A DNA stretch of 64,000 nucleotides from Ruegeria discodermiae (GTDB taxonomy: Bacteria; Pseudomonadota; Alphaproteobacteria; Rhodobacterales; Rhodobacteraceae), in NCBI RefSeq assembly GCF_030758345.1, contig NZ_JAVAMO010000001.1, forward strand, positions 1,240,001-1,304,000, written 5' to 3'. The notes beneath the pieces are model-generated. The model did not search any database. It was not told the origin of the DNA and saw only the letters and a program-made list of their open reading frames with translations. The position numbers and the translations under genes were made by a program. Below are positions 7,867 through 16,780 of this stretch, one piece after another; position 1 is the stretch's first letter, and each line of letters opens with the position of its first letter.

Positions 7867-9669
7867 TCAGACCTTTGCGGAGGCCCTCACATAAGTCCCG
7901 GGGGCCGGCGCCAAGGGCTTATGTGTCGAATCACCCGGAGTTCTGGCCGGAACCTGCTTGCCTGATCGCTTCTTCAGCCACGCCTCCCACAAAGGCCACC
8001 ACGAGCCCTTGTTGTATGTCGCGCCTTTCATCCAGCCCTCATGATCGGGTTTCAGATCGGCATTGGTATGATGGCCGTATTTGTCCTTGCTGGGCGGGTT
8101 GACGATACCGGCGATATGACCCGACTCCGAAACCACGAACGTCTTGGACCGCGACCCCATCATCTGCACCCCGCGGTAGCAATCCTTCCAGGCGGCGATG
8201 TGATCTGTCTCACAGGTGACTGCCATCAGGGGCACCGTCACATCGCGCACATGCAGTGTGTGTCCCATCATCTCGATACCGGTTGTGGTGAACTCGTTGC
8301 GCTGACAGAGGCCGCGCAGATATTCGATCGCCATTCTTGAGGGAAGGTTCGCACCGTCCCCGTTCCAATAGAGCAGGTCAAAGGCCGGTGGGGTCTCGCC
8401 CATCATGTAGTTGCGGATGGCCGGCCCATAGATCAGATCGCGTGACCGCAGGTAGGAAAAGGTGCGCGCCATGATGAAGGATCGCAACACGCCCTGCTTG
8501 TTGACCTCTTCTTCGATGGCATCGATGAAATCATCTTGCAGAAATGGTGTGAATTCCCCCTGATCCGAGAAATCCGTCAGCGCGGTAAAGAAGGTTGCCG
8601 ATTTGATCGAATTATCGCCGCGCTGTTTGAGCAATGACAGCGTCAGGCTGAGCGTCGTGCCCGCGATACAATAGCCAACCGCATTCACCTGCTTAACACC
8701 GCAGACCTCTTTGACGGTCTCGATCGCGGTCAGGAAACCATCCTGAATATAGTCTTCCATTCCAACATCGGCATGCGAGCGGTTCGGATTGACCCAACTG
8801 ACCACAAACAACGTATAGCCCTGCTCGGTCACCCATTTGATCAGACTGTTCTGCGCCTTGAGATCGAGGATGTAGAATTTGTTGATCCAGGGCGGAAACA
8901 GGACGATGGGGGTTTCATGCACGGTCTCGGTGGCCGGAGCATATTGGATCAGTTCCATCATCCGGTTGCGATAGACCACCTCTCCTGGCGTCGTCGCGAT
9001 GTTCCCGCCCAGCTCAAACGCCGACTCATCGGCCAGCCGCACGGTGAGCTCGCCACCATTGGCCTCCAGGTCGGAGACCAGGTTTTCCAGCCCGCGGATC
9101 AGCGACTCGCCCTCGGTCTCGACCGCCTTCTCCAGCGCGTCCGGGTTGGTGGGCAGGAAATTGGTCGGCGCCATCAGATCAATGATCTGCTGAGCGAAGT
9201 AGTTCAATCGACGGTTTTGGATGACGTCTGTATCCTCGACCGCAGAAACCGCCGCCTCAATCGTCTTGGCGGTGGTCAGATATTGTTGTTTGACCAACCG
9301 GAAATAGGGATTGGTTTTCCACATAGGATTGGAAAACCGGCGGTCGGCGGGCTCATCATCGTCATCCCTAGCCTCACCGGTCAACAACGCCTGCTGGGCT
9401 TCGGCAAAGTTCAGAACGGATTTGCCCCAGAACTCAATCTGATGTTCCAGGATCATCGAGGGATTATGCAACGCCTCGGACATATAGCTTGTTGCTGCCT
9501 TTGCGAAAACTTCTTGATTCGGCCCATCCAGTGCAGGATTATGTCCAGACTTATTGGACATTGCCTCGAGTAACCTTTTCGACAGGCTCTCTACCTTCTC
9601 CAGATTTTTCTTCAACTTATCAAAGCTTTCTTGCGAAATCTCTGAAGGCAGGTCTTCGCTTGTTGTCAT
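7867..9669 (-). CDS. phaC: Class I polyhydroxyalkanoate synthase
   Basis: Polymerises hydroxyacyl-CoA into PHA on the granule surface. The protein has about 600 residues, the usual class I length, with an N-terminal PhaC_N domain and an alpha/beta hydrolase core. The lipase-like box GYCIAGT holds the catalytic Cys (about 334); Asp in CETDHIA and His in SESGHIAG complete the triad. I choose ATG at 9669 (MTTSEDLP, AGG 11 bases upstream) over a TTG 57 bases further up that has no clear ribosome site. It is divergent from phaZ across a region with a PhaR-type box. Confidence 0.95.
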   Translation of the reverse strand: MTTSEDLPSEISQESFDKLKKNLEKVESLSKRLLEAMSNKSGHNPALDGPNQEVFAKAATSYMSEALHNPSMILEHQIEFWGKSVLNFAEAQQALLTGEARDDDDEPADRRFSNPMWKTNPYFRLVKQQYLTTAKTIEAAVSAVEDTDVIQNRRLNYFAQQIIDLMAPTNFLPTNPDALEKAVETEGESLIRGLENLVSDLEANGGELTVRLADESAFELGGNIATTPGEVVYRNRMMELIQYAPATETVHETPIVLFPPWINKFYILDLKAQNSLIKWVTEQGYTLFVVSWVNPNRSHADVGMEDYIQDGFLTAIETVKEVCGVKQVNAVGYCIAGTTLSLTLSLLKQRGDNSIKSATFFTALTDFSDQGEFTPFLQDDFIDAIEEEVNKQGVLRSFIMARTFSYLRSRDLIYGPAIRNYMMGETPPAFDLLYWNGDGANLPSRMAIEYLRGLCQRNEFTTTGIEMMGHTLHVRDVTVPLMAVTCETDHIAAWKDCYRGVQMMGSRSKTFVVSESGHIAGIVNPPSKDKYGHHTNADLKPDHEGWMKGATYNKGSWWPLWEAWLKKRSGKQVPARTPGDSTHKPLAPAPGTYVRASAKV

Positions 9670-9693
9670 TTTAAGGAATTCCTCATAGTCTCG

Positions 9694-9704
9694 CTGCTGT
9701 GCAG
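9694..9704. promoter_or_regulatory. PhaR-type box between phaC and phaZ
   Basis: CTGCTGTGCAG exactly matches CTGC-N3-GCAG. It sits 25 bases upstream of phaC and 75 bases upstream of phaZ, so one bound repressor could affect both divergent genes. Confidence 0.6.
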
Positions 9705-9779
9705 AATAATGTTCAGCTCGGGACAACGCAGATCAAAGCGCTGCCTCGTGCATAAGCCATAGCACAAGAGGGATAGATC

Positions 9780-11051
9780 ATGCGATACATGATGACCTAC
9801 GACCTGATGGAGACCATCAGGAATACCAACCAGTGGTTGGGTGCCACAGCCCGGTCGATGGCCTCCTATCCTGTGTTTGCGATGGCCCCGAACCCTTTGT
9901 TCAGCTGGGTGGCCGCCTGGGGCGAAGTGACCGAGCGCACCTATAAACGCATGATCGTGAAACCCGACTGGGGCATCCGGACTTTTACCTGCGAGGATGG
10001 CAAGGATCATCTGGTCGAGATCGAAACGGTTGTCGAACGCCCCTTTGGCGATCTTATCCACTTCAAGGTGAACGGTCGCAAAACGCAACCGCGCAAAGTG
10101 CTTCTGGTCGCGCCGATGTCCGGCCATTACGCAACGCTGTTGCGCTCGACCGTGAAGAGCCTGTTGGTGAATTGCGAAGTCTATATCACCGACTGGCATA
10201 ACGCGCGCGACATCCCGGTTTCGGCGGGAAAGTTCGACATCGAGGATTACACGCTCTACCTGGTGGATTTCATGCGCGAGCTGGGGCCTGACACCCATGT
10301 TGTCGCCGTCTGCCAGCCCGCCCCGCTGACCCTGGCCGCAACCGCCTATCTGGCCGAGCAGGACCCCAAGGCGCAACCCTCGTCACTTACGCTGATCGGT
10401 GGTCCGGTAGACCCCGATGCCACCCCCACCGACGTGACCGATTTCGGTCGCCGCGTCACCATGGGCCAACTCGAAGAGACGATGATCCAGAGGGTTGGCT
10501 TCAAATACAAGGGCGTTGGCCGACTGGTCTATCCCGGCCTGTTGCAGCTTGCCTCGTTCATGTCGATGAACGGGGACCGTCACACCCAGGCCTTCGTCGA
10601 TCAGATTCAGCGTGTCGTGCGCAACGAGGCCTCTGATCATGACGCCCATAACCGCTTTTATGATGAATATCTGGCGGTGATGGACATGCCTGCCGAATTC
10701 TACCTGTCGACGGTTGAGCGCATCTTCAAGAACCGCGAGATTGCACGCAATGAATTTGTCGTTGCAGGGCGCAAGGTGGATATGAGCAAGATCACCGACG
10801 TGGCGGTCAAAACGGTCGAAGGGGCGCAGGACGACATTTCCGCACCGGGCCAATGTATCGCCGCGCTTGATCTTTGCACCGGTCTACCCGCAAGCAAAAA
10901 GGCCAGCCATGTGGAACCCGGCGCCGGCCATTACGGCATTTTTGCAGGCCGCAGCTGGCGCGACAATATCCGCCCGCTGGTCATCGATTTCATGAATGCC
11001 AACAGCAAGGGCGGCCCGGCGCGCAAAGCGGCCAATACAAACGCCGCCTGA
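9780..11051 (+). CDS. phaZ: Intracellular polyhydroxyalkanoate depolymerase
   Basis: Mobilises stored PHA. The 423-residue protein matches the PhaZa1-type intracellular depolymerase family: VLLVAPMSGHYATLLR near 107-122 and the cysteine-centred active site VAVCQPAPLTL with Cys178, in place of a serine lipase box. ATG 9780 is preceded by GAGGG at seven bases. Divergent from phaC and probably under the same PhaR control. The C-terminus (HVEPGAGHYGIFAG) supplies the probable catalytic His. Confidence 0.93.
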   Translation: MRYMMTYDLMETIRNTNQWLGATARSMASYPVFAMAPNPLFSWVAAWGEVTERTYKRMIVKPDWGIRTFTCEDGKDHLVEIETVVERPFGDLIHFKVNGRKTQPRKVLLVAPMSGHYATLLRSTVKSLLVNCEVYITDWHNARDIPVSAGKFDIEDYTLYLVDFMRELGPDTHVVAVCQPAPLTLAATAYLAEQDPKAQPSSLTLIGGPVDPDATPTDVTDFGRRVTMGQLEETMIQRVGFKYKGVGRLVYPGLLQLASFMSMNGDRHTQAFVDQIQRVVRNEASDHDAHNRFYDEYLAVMDMPAEFYLSTVERIFKNREIARNEFVVAGRKVDMSKITDVAVKTVEGAQDDISAPGQCIAALDLCTGLPASKKASHVEPGAGHYGIFAGRSWRDNIRPLVIDFMNANSKGGPARKAANTNAA

Positions 11052-11074
11052 TATCGCTTCGCTCCGGCCCCGCG

Positions 11075-11092
11075 CCCGGCCGTCAGGCCGGG
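11075..11092. terminator. Possible bidirectional hairpin after phaZ
   Basis: A perfect 7-bp stem CCCGGCC / GGCCGGG with loop GTCA lies between the convergent phaZ and alpha/beta-hydrolase genes and includes the stop codon of the latter. No T run longer than two bases follows on either side, so terminator function is uncertain. Confidence 0.35.
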
Positions 11093-11802
11093 TTGTGAGG
11101 GAGTGCCAGCCACTCGCGCAGCGCTTCAGTGGTTAAGGTCGGCGTCTCCAGCATCGGGAAGTGCCCGGCATCCTCCAGAATGCGCAGCGTGGCCGTCGGG
11201 ATCAATTCGGACATGAACACGTGCCGTTTCACCGGGGTCAGGGTGTCCTGCGCGCCGCAGAGCACCAGCGTGGGCACCGATATCTTGCGCAGGGTCGCCT
11301 GCTGATCGGGACGGCGTTGCAGCGCGCGCATCTGACGTACAAACACCTCGGGCCCCTGACGGGCGCTCATGGCTTGGATGAACTCATATATCTCGGCGCG
11401 GATGGGTCCTTCCGCCAGTACCTCCGGTGGCAGCGCCTCGCGCATCACGACATCCAGACGTCCGCTGCGGGCGCCGACAATCAAGGGTTCGCGGGCGGCG
11501 GCGATCTGCGGCGTGTCGGCGAAACTGTCAGTCGAGATCAGGCAGAGCCGCGCAACCCGGTCGGGCGCGCGGCGATAAATCTCCATCGCGATGATCGCGC
11601 CCATACTGTGCCCGGCCAGCGCAAAGCGATGCGGCAATTGATCCAGCAGGTCCGAGGCGATCTGCTCGACGCGTTCGCCCATCGATGTGGGGGCGACGGT
11701 GACCGCGCGATCAGAGGACAGATCCAGAAACTGCGCGCTGAACACCCGTGCGTCACACATCAGACCGGTCAGAAACACCAGCGGTTCAGTCACGCTGCAC
11801 AT
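11083..11802 (-). CDS. Alpha/beta hydrolase
   Basis: Alpha/beta-fold hydrolase of 239 residues. The nucleophile elbow is AGHSMG with Ser66; Asp in CGAQDTLTP and His in DAGHFPMLE fit the remaining triad. I start at MCSVTEPLVF (ATG 11802-11800), where the first beta strand begins; a longer in-frame start adds 27 basic residues without family character. Convergent with phaZ. Substrate unknown; esterase or thioesterase-like activity is possible. Confidence 0.8.
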   Translation of the reverse strand: MCSVTEPLVFLTGLMCDARVFSAQFLDLSSDRAVTVAPTSMGERVEQIASDLLDQLPHRFALAGHSMGAIIAMEIYRRAPDRVARLCLISTDSFADTPQIAAAREPLIVGARSGRLDVVMREALPPEVLAEGPIRAEIYEFIQAMSARQGPEVFVRQMRALQRRPDQQATLRKISVPTLVLCGAQDTLTPVKRHVFMSELIPTATLRILEDAGHFPMLETPTLTTEALREWLALPHNPA

Positions 11803-11889
11803 TCCCGTATTGGTCAGAAACTTCCACCCTGCCCTCTTTTCGTTGCTTGAGCGCAAGATGCGGATTTTCCCACCCATCGGCAAGCCCGT

Positions 11890-12522
11890 CTAAGGCAGGG
11901 TCAGCCCCCGAAAAGGCGGAAAATCGCCATAGCGGGCACGCCGCTCCGCTGGTGTTTCATCGGGTTGCGCACCGGGGCGCAGCAGGCAGCCGCGCGGGGC
12001 AATATAGCTGTCGATCCGGCGCTGCGGCTGCGGTCGCCAGACCAGGTTGAAGGCGCAGAGCTTGGGGAAGAACCAAATCTCGGAATAATCAAGATGATCA
12101 TGCATCCACCAGGCCAGATCGCGCCAGTCGCGGCCCTTGGCGTAGTGGTCGGCAAACCACGGGATCACGATCGACGCCCCCGCCACACGGGCCTCACCCG
12201 TGGCGATATCCCAGATATGACATTCCAGCGGATTGTCATTGCGGGCGCAGTTCAGCTTGTTCTCGTTCCCGAACCGGTTCAGCCCCGGCGCGCGATAGCC
12301 GGATCGGATCGCGACGCGGCCAAAGGTTTCCTCCAGCGGGTCCAGCAGGGTCTCACAGAATGCGCGGCCCGTCTCGATGGCCAGGTCCGGGTTTTCGGGG
12401 ATGTTCTGGATTTGGTGGAAATTACCGATCTCGGAATAGAGAAACTCGCGCATGTAGAAATGTTTCGACAGGCGCACGCGGCCCAGCGTCTCAAGGCTCC
12501 ACATGCTGCGGGGCTGACGCAT
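11890..12522 (-). CDS. Conserved protein resembling peptidase M15-type fold
   Basis: Protein of 210 residues, no signal peptide or membrane segment. The section SKHFYMREFLYSE (19-31) and IRSGYRAPGLNRFG about 50 residues later resemble the start of M15A-like D-Ala-D-Ala carboxypeptidase domains, but the usual HxxGxAxD metal motif is altered (CHIWDIATG), so activity is doubtful. It is the last gene of an overlapping minus-strand operon: its ATG shares one base with the stop of the VOC gene (TGATG). I do not recognise a defined function. Confidence 0.7.
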   Translation of the reverse strand: MRQPRSMWSLETLGRVRLSKHFYMREFLYSEIGNFHQIQNIPENPDLAIETGRAFCETLLDPLEETFGRVAIRSGYRAPGLNRFGNENKLNCARNDNPLECHIWDIATGEARVAGASIVIPWFADHYAKGRDWRDLAWWMHDHLDYSEIWFFPKLCAFNLVWRPQPQRRIDSYIAPRGCLLRPGAQPDETPAERRARYGDFPPFRGLTLP

Positions 12523-12953
12523 CAGCCGTAGCCGTTCCAGCGAAACTCGCCATTTGGACCCAGCGCAGAAAAGGGGTTATGGGCCACTTCCCAGACCGTT
12601 CCTTCGGGCGCGCGGAAATAGCCGTGATGGCCGCCCCAGAACACATCGCTGGCGGGCTTCAGGATCGCGGCCCCGGCGGCCTCGGCTGCGGTCAGTAACT
12701 CGGACACCTGCTCTTTTGCGGCACAATTGTAACTGAGCGTGGTGGCACCCTGCCCCAAGTCATCTGCACCACATCCAATATCCTCGGCCAGCTTGTCCAG
12801 CGGATAGAGCCCCAGCACCTGACCGATCAGATCAAAGGCGATCACGCCATCGGGCGTCTCGACCCGCTGCCAGCCCAGCGCTTCGTAGAATCGGGCCGAG
12901 CCCTCCATATCCTTGGTGCCGACCGTGATCAGGCTGACGCGCTGGTCCATCAT
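12522..12953 (-). CDS. VOC (glyoxalase/bleomycin-resistance) family protein
   Basis: Small VOC-fold protein of 143 residues, single domain with the two beta-alpha-beta repeats: VSLITVGTKDMEGSARFYEA at the start and an EGTVWEVAHNPF strand near the end that carries the typical C-terminal Glu. The start at 12953 overlaps the upstream hydrolase stop as ATGA; a second ATG three bases later is also usable. Part of the hydrolase operon. Substrate unknown; such single-domain proteins include lyases, dioxygenases and resistance proteins. Confidence 0.82.
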   Translation of the reverse strand: MMDQRVSLITVGTKDMEGSARFYEALGWQRVETPDGVIAFDLIGQVLGLYPLDKLAEDIGCGADDLGQGATTLSYNCAAKEQVSELLTAAEAAGAAILKPASDVFWGGHHGYFRAPEGTVWEVAHNPFSALGPNGEFRWNGYG

Positions 12954-13945
12954 TCCACTCCGTTTGCCTGCAGCCAAGTCAGGATCGCAGCAACCGCCGC
13001 GTCCGTCTGACCCGGCGACATGATATCGCCTGCAATGACATGGGCGTAGGGATCGTCCCCTTGGCCCATCGTCACCGTCTGGATCGTCGCTGGTCCGCTC
13101 CAGCGGTCCGCCACCTCTCGCGTTCGGTCTGGCCGCACGACACGATCCTCATCCGAAAACAAGAACAATACGGGAACATTAGCCTGCGAGATATCCAGAG
13201 TCACCACTTTTTTGACCAGCGCCGCCATCGACAGAACCGGCGGCCAGCCATAGGAGGTGGTCCAGTACTTTTTCTGACCTGCATTGCGCGGCTCGAAACT
13301 GCGCTCCTCTCCCATGAGCAAGGGCAGCCAATACCGGGCCGCCGGCAGCGTCAGGACCCATGCCATCGGGTCGTTGATCCCGAAATTGGGCGACACCAGC
13401 ACCATCGCGGCGATGTCCTGATCAAGGTCGGGGTCAAGCGCCGCAGCCGCAGCAAGCGTCGCCCCGGTCGAGGTTGCGATCACCACCACCTTGTCGCCAG
13501 TCGCGCGCGCTGCCGCCAGCCCTTCGGCGGCATCCTGCATCCAGGCGGTGGCGTTGCCCTCCGCAAACGCCGCGCTGCCGCGGCCATGCCCGCGCAGGCG
13601 GGTATAGACCAGATTGGCACCCAGCGCCTCGGCCACACGATCCGGCACCGGGCGGATTTCTTCGGAGGTGGCAGAGAAGCCATGCAGGTAGAGCACTGAA
13701 TAAGGCGTCCGCTGCTCTTTGAAGCTAGGCTGCCAGATCACCCGTTTTTCGGTGCCCTCGGTAATGTCATCGAAGCGGGATTCCACTGCTTCGAAATAGA
13801 CCTGCACGCCTTCCCCGAATTTGCGCGGGTCAAAGCGGGCCTTGAGATCGACCTGCTCATACGGTCCGAAAACCCAGAGCAGCCCGCCAGCCACCAGCAA
13901 AACCAACAAAACGCGCCCCAGAAACCTTCCGAAGGCGCGCATCAT
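12950..13945 (-). CDS. Membrane-anchored alpha/beta hydrolase
   Basis: 331-residue hydrolase with an N-terminal hydrophobic anchor (about 8-26), so probably tethered on the periplasmic side. Core motifs are YLHGFSATSEEI near 86-97 (oxyanion region), LRGHGRG near 117-123, and a nucleophile elbow ATSTG with Ser159, in which the usual first Gly is Ala. Asp in FSDEDRVV and His in YAHVIAGD are triad candidates. Both ends overlap neighbours by ATGA, marking a tightly coupled operon. Substrate unknown. Confidence 0.82.
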   Translation of the reverse strand: MMRAFGRFLGRVLLVLLVAGGLLWVFGPYEQVDLKARFDPRKFGEGVQVYFEAVESRFDDITEGTEKRVIWQPSFKEQRTPYSVLYLHGFSATSEEIRPVPDRVAEALGANLVYTRLRGHGRGSAAFAEGNATAWMQDAAEGLAAARATGDKVVVIATSTGATLAAAAALDPDLDQDIAAMVLVSPNFGINDPMAWVLTLPAARYWLPLLMGEERSFEPRNAGQKKYWTTSYGWPPVLSMAALVKKVVTLDISQANVPVLFLFSDEDRVVRPDRTREVADRWSGPATIQTVTMGQGDDPYAHVIAGDIMSPGQTDAAVAAILTWLQANGVE

Positions 13946-14682
13946 CCCTCCTTCAGGACGTCAAGCACCGCCTGCTCGATCATCCCAAGGCACGGCCCGT
14001 CCGAGAACCGGTGATCGGAGTCCTTCACAAGCGTCAGCCGCATATCGTCACATGTCGCGTGATCCAGCAGGCGCAGTGCCGTTTCGGTCGAGACCGCTGT
14101 ATCAGCTGTGCCCTGCAAGCATCTGACAGAAAACGGCAATTCCAAAGGCCCGCGCAGCACCAACCGCTCGCGGCCATCCTCGATCATCCGTTTGGTGATG
14201 ATATAGGGCTCCATGTAATCCGAGGGCAGTTCCACCTGCCCGACCTCTTCAAGCGCCTGTTTCTGCGCGTCGGTGAACGAGGCCCAGTAGCCGTCTTCGG
14301 TGAAATCCGGCGCGGCGGCGATGGTGACCATCCCCGCGATCCGCTCCGGCATCGCTCGTGCCAGTAGCAAGGCCTGCCAGCCGCCCATCGAGGAGCCGAC
14401 CACAATGATCGGCCCGTCCGTCAGCGCCTGCACCGCCGCGACGGTATCTTCATGCCAATCGCCGATGCAGCCCTCTTCGAATGTGCCAGAGCTTTCGCCA
14501 TGCCCGGAATAGTCGAACCGCAGATAGGCGCGCCCCTGCGCCTGTGCCCATGCCTCAAGATGCACCGCCTTGGTGCCCTCCATGTCGGATTTCAGCCCGC
14601 CCAGAAACACGATGCAGGGCCCGCGCCCCTCGCTTCGGTGATAGGCGATCCGCCGCCCCCGCGCGGTGTCCAGATACTGCAT
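13942..14682 (-). CDS. Alpha/beta hydrolase, first gene of operon
   Basis: 246-residue cytoplasmic hydrolase resembling BEM46 / palmitoyl-thioesterase-like enzymes. Motifs are FLGGLKSDM near 26-34, FDYSGHGESSG near 56-66, and the nucleophile elbow GSSMGG with Ser98; the triad His is in DSDHRFSDG near the C-terminus. The start MQYLDTARG is chosen because AAGGAGG stands seven bases before that ATG. Its promoter region is shared with the divergent ArsR-SRPBCC gene and contains a large palindrome, so this operon is a likely target of that regulator. Confidence 0.85.
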   Translation of the reverse strand: MQYLDTARGRRIAYHRSEGRGPCIVFLGGLKSDMEGTKAVHLEAWAQAQGRAYLRFDYSGHGESSGTFEEGCIGDWHEDTVAAVQALTDGPIIVVGSSMGGWQALLLARAMPERIAGMVTIAAAPDFTEDGYWASFTDAQKQALEEVGQVELPSDYMEPYIITKRMIEDGRERLVLRGPLELPFSVRCLQGTADTAVSTETALRLLDHATCDDMRLTLVKDSDHRFSDGPCLGMIEQAVLDVLKEG

Positions 14683-14744
14683 CCCTGCCTCCTTGTTTGT
14701 GGCGATCATGCAAGCGCTGTCGCGCCACCGCAATTGCAGATTTT

Positions 14745-14782
14745 TACGTTACCATATTGTCACGTGACTAAAAAGTAACGTA
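14745..14782. promoter_or_regulatory. Nested palindromic operator between hydrolase operon and ArsR-type gene
   Basis: An outer perfect inverted repeat TACGTTAC (14745-14752) / GTAACGTA (14775-14782) and an inner perfect 10-bp palindrome GTCACGTGAC (14759-14768) share exactly the same dyad centre (between 14763 and 14764). The element ends 12 bases before the ATG of the ArsR-SRPBCC gene and lies 62 bases upstream of the divergent hydrolase operon. This is the arrangement expected of an autoregulated divergent operator. Binding is inferred. Confidence 0.7.
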
Positions 14783-14794
14783 TAAGTGATTCCC

Positions 14795-15562
14795 ATGGAA
14801 GCGATCTTCAAGGCCCTTGCCGACCCGGCCCGCCTGACCCTGATGGACAGCCTGCGCCAGAAGGACGGGCAAAGCCTGAGCGAGCTGGAAGCCCAGCTCG
14901 ACATGAGTCGGTTCGGGGTGATGAAACATCTCAAGCTGCTCGAAGACGCCTCCCTCATCGTCACCCGCAAGAAGGGGCGGTTTAAATATCACTACCTGAA
15001 CGCCCTGCCCCTGCAGGAGGCAATAGACCGGTGGATCGAGCCGTATCGCGCCAAACCTGCGGCGCGCGGCCTGCTTGATCTGAAAGCGAAACTCGAAGGA
15101 GCTGCCCCAATGAGTGAGGCCCCAAAACCCGATTTCATGATGGCCACGTTCATCCGTTGCACACAGGGTGCGCTGTGGTCGGCACTGACCGACCCGCAAG
15201 AGGTCATCCAGTACCATTTCATGGCCAAATCCGCCGAAGGCACGCTGAAAGTCGGTGGTTCGACAACCTACCGCATCGAAGGGGGCATGCCGATGCTGAC
15301 CATCGACGTGACCGAGGCGCGGCCGAAAACCTATCTCGATATGCTTTTCAAACCCTGCTGGGAGGGGGACGGCATGCCCACGTCGCGCTGCGTCTATCTG
15401 ATCGAACCACAGGGGGACCATTGCAAGCTCACGGTCGAGCATTACGACATCCCGCCGGGACAGGAGGGTGTTGCCGATGGCTGGTACCGGATGATCGCGG
15501 GGCTCAAGACCTGGCTAGAAACCGGCAAGGCGCATCGCTTTGCCATGGCGGCAACCGGCTGA
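14795..15562 (+). CDS. ArsR-type regulator fused to SRPBCC (AHSA1-like) domain
   Basis: 255-residue fusion. Residues 1-85 form an ArsR winged helix (IFKALADPARLTLMDSL, then SELEAQLDMSRFGVMKHLKLLED as recognition region, then the RKKGRFKYHYLN wing). Residues about 110-255 form an SRPBCC/AHSA1 ligand-binding domain (FIRCTQGALWSALTDPQEV, VEHYDIPPG). No metal-binding cysteine pair is seen in the HTH part, so the signal is probably a small hydrophobic ligand bound by the SRPBCC cup. A GTG nine bases upstream is an alternative start. It faces the hydrolase operon across a palindrome. Confidence 0.85.
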   Translation: MEAIFKALADPARLTLMDSLRQKDGQSLSELEAQLDMSRFGVMKHLKLLEDASLIVTRKKGRFKYHYLNALPLQEAIDRWIEPYRAKPAARGLLDLKAKLEGAAPMSEAPKPDFMMATFIRCTQGALWSALTDPQEVIQYHFMAKSAEGTLKVGGSTTYRIEGGMPMLTIDVTEARPKTYLDMLFKPCWEGDGMPTSRCVYLIEPQGDHCKLTVEHYDIPPGQEGVADGWYRMIAGLKTWLETGKAHRFAMAATG

Positions 15563-15608
15563 GGCCCGCCCCCTCCGGCGCTTGCTACCGGTTCAGGTCG
15601 TCCCTATT

Positions 15609-16640
15609 GTGAGCGCAACAGAGACGGGGTTTACGCTGCTTACCTTCCTGCGCATTCTGCTGATCGCATTGATCATGATCGGCGTGGCCCTGTTCACGCT
15701 TTGGGGCAGCCTTGCCCTCTGGTTCCATGTACCCGGCCCCGAAATAGTCCGGGGCATTGTCGCCGGGGCATTCGGCCTGCTGGGATTGGCCACGCTCATC
15801 GCTCAGATCTGGCCGGGTCGGTTGAAAATGCTGGCCGGGTTTGCCACCGCGCTGATTGCGGTCAGCCTTTGGTGGCAGTCAATCACGCCTCCGCACGAGC
15901 GGGACTGGGCGCCTGACGACGCCGTGCAAGTGACCGGGACCATTGATGGCAACACATTGACCCTGGACGGCGTGCGCAATTTCGACTGGCGCACCGAGGA
16001 TGACTTCACCCCGAACTGGGAACGCCGCAGCTATGATCTGAGCAAGCTGCAATCGGCGGATCTGGTGATGTCCCATTGGGACGGGCCATCGATCGCCCAT
16101 ATGATTGTCAGCTTCGGCTTTGAGGGGGGCGAGTATCTCGCTTGGTCCGCCGAGGTGCGCCACATCAAGGGCAGCGAGTTCTCACCCCTCAGAGACGCGT
16201 TCAAGAACCACACCCTAATTCTGCTCGCAGGTGATGAGCGCGATCTGATCGGCCTGCGCACCAATATCCGGGGCGAAGACGTCCAGCTCTACCGCATCAA
16301 CGCCTCGCCCGCGAATGCGCGCGCCCTGCTGGTGGACTATGTCGAACATGCCAACGCGCTCGCCGCTGATCCAAAGTGGTATAACAGCCTGACAACCAAT
16401 TGCACCACGGTGGTGATGTCGATGATCCGGCAGTTGTTTGATGCCGTGCCGATGGATTGGCGCATCCTGGTCAATGGCTACCTGCCCGAATACGCCTATG
16501 ATCTTGGGGTTCTGGACAGGCGGCTCAGCTTCGACCAGTTGCAGGACCGCGCACACATCAGCGATACCGCCCGTGAGGCCGGGGTTACCCCGACTTACTC
16601 GACCGACATCCGGCAACACGTCCCCGACCCGCTGAAATAA
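15609..16640 (+). CDS. DUF4105 (Lnb N-terminal-like) membrane protein
   Basis: About 343 residues. Three membrane segments at roughly 10-32, 46-67 and 72-90 precede a periplasmic domain. The domain shows [15 protein letters not shown] near 258-272, with the NCTT motif of DUF4105/Lnb-N proteins, a papain-like fold. The start is uncertain: no ATG precedes the first membrane segment, so I use the GTG at 15609, which leaves it clear of the preceding gene. Function unknown; the conserved Cys suggests a hydrolase or amidase-type activity. Confidence 0.75.
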   Translation: MSATETGFTLLTFLRILLIALIMIGVALFTLWGSLALWFHVPGPEIVRGIVAGAFGLLGLATLIAQIWPGRLKMLAGFATALIAVSLWWQSITPPHERDWAPDDAVQVTGTIDGNTLTLDGVRNFDWRTEDDFTPNWERRSYDLSKLQSADLVMSHWDGPSIAHMIVSFGFEGGEYLAWSAEVRHIKGSEFSPLRDAFKNHTLILLAGDERDLIGLRTNIRGEDVQLYRINASPANARALLVDYVEHANALAADPKWYNSLTTNCTTVVMSMIRQLFDAVPMDWRILVNGYLPEYAYDLGVLDRRLSFDQLQDRAHISDTAREAGVTPTYSTDIRQHVPDPLK

Positions 16641-16780
16641 TCCGCTCTTCATTTCGGCGGCGGGGGCAGCATCCCATCCGCATACGCTTGACATGGGCCA
16701 AAAGCCCTGCCAAATCAGCGCGACACATAACCCGCAACCGGGCGTTCAGTGGGCGCCAAACCGACGAGGAGAGCCAGACC

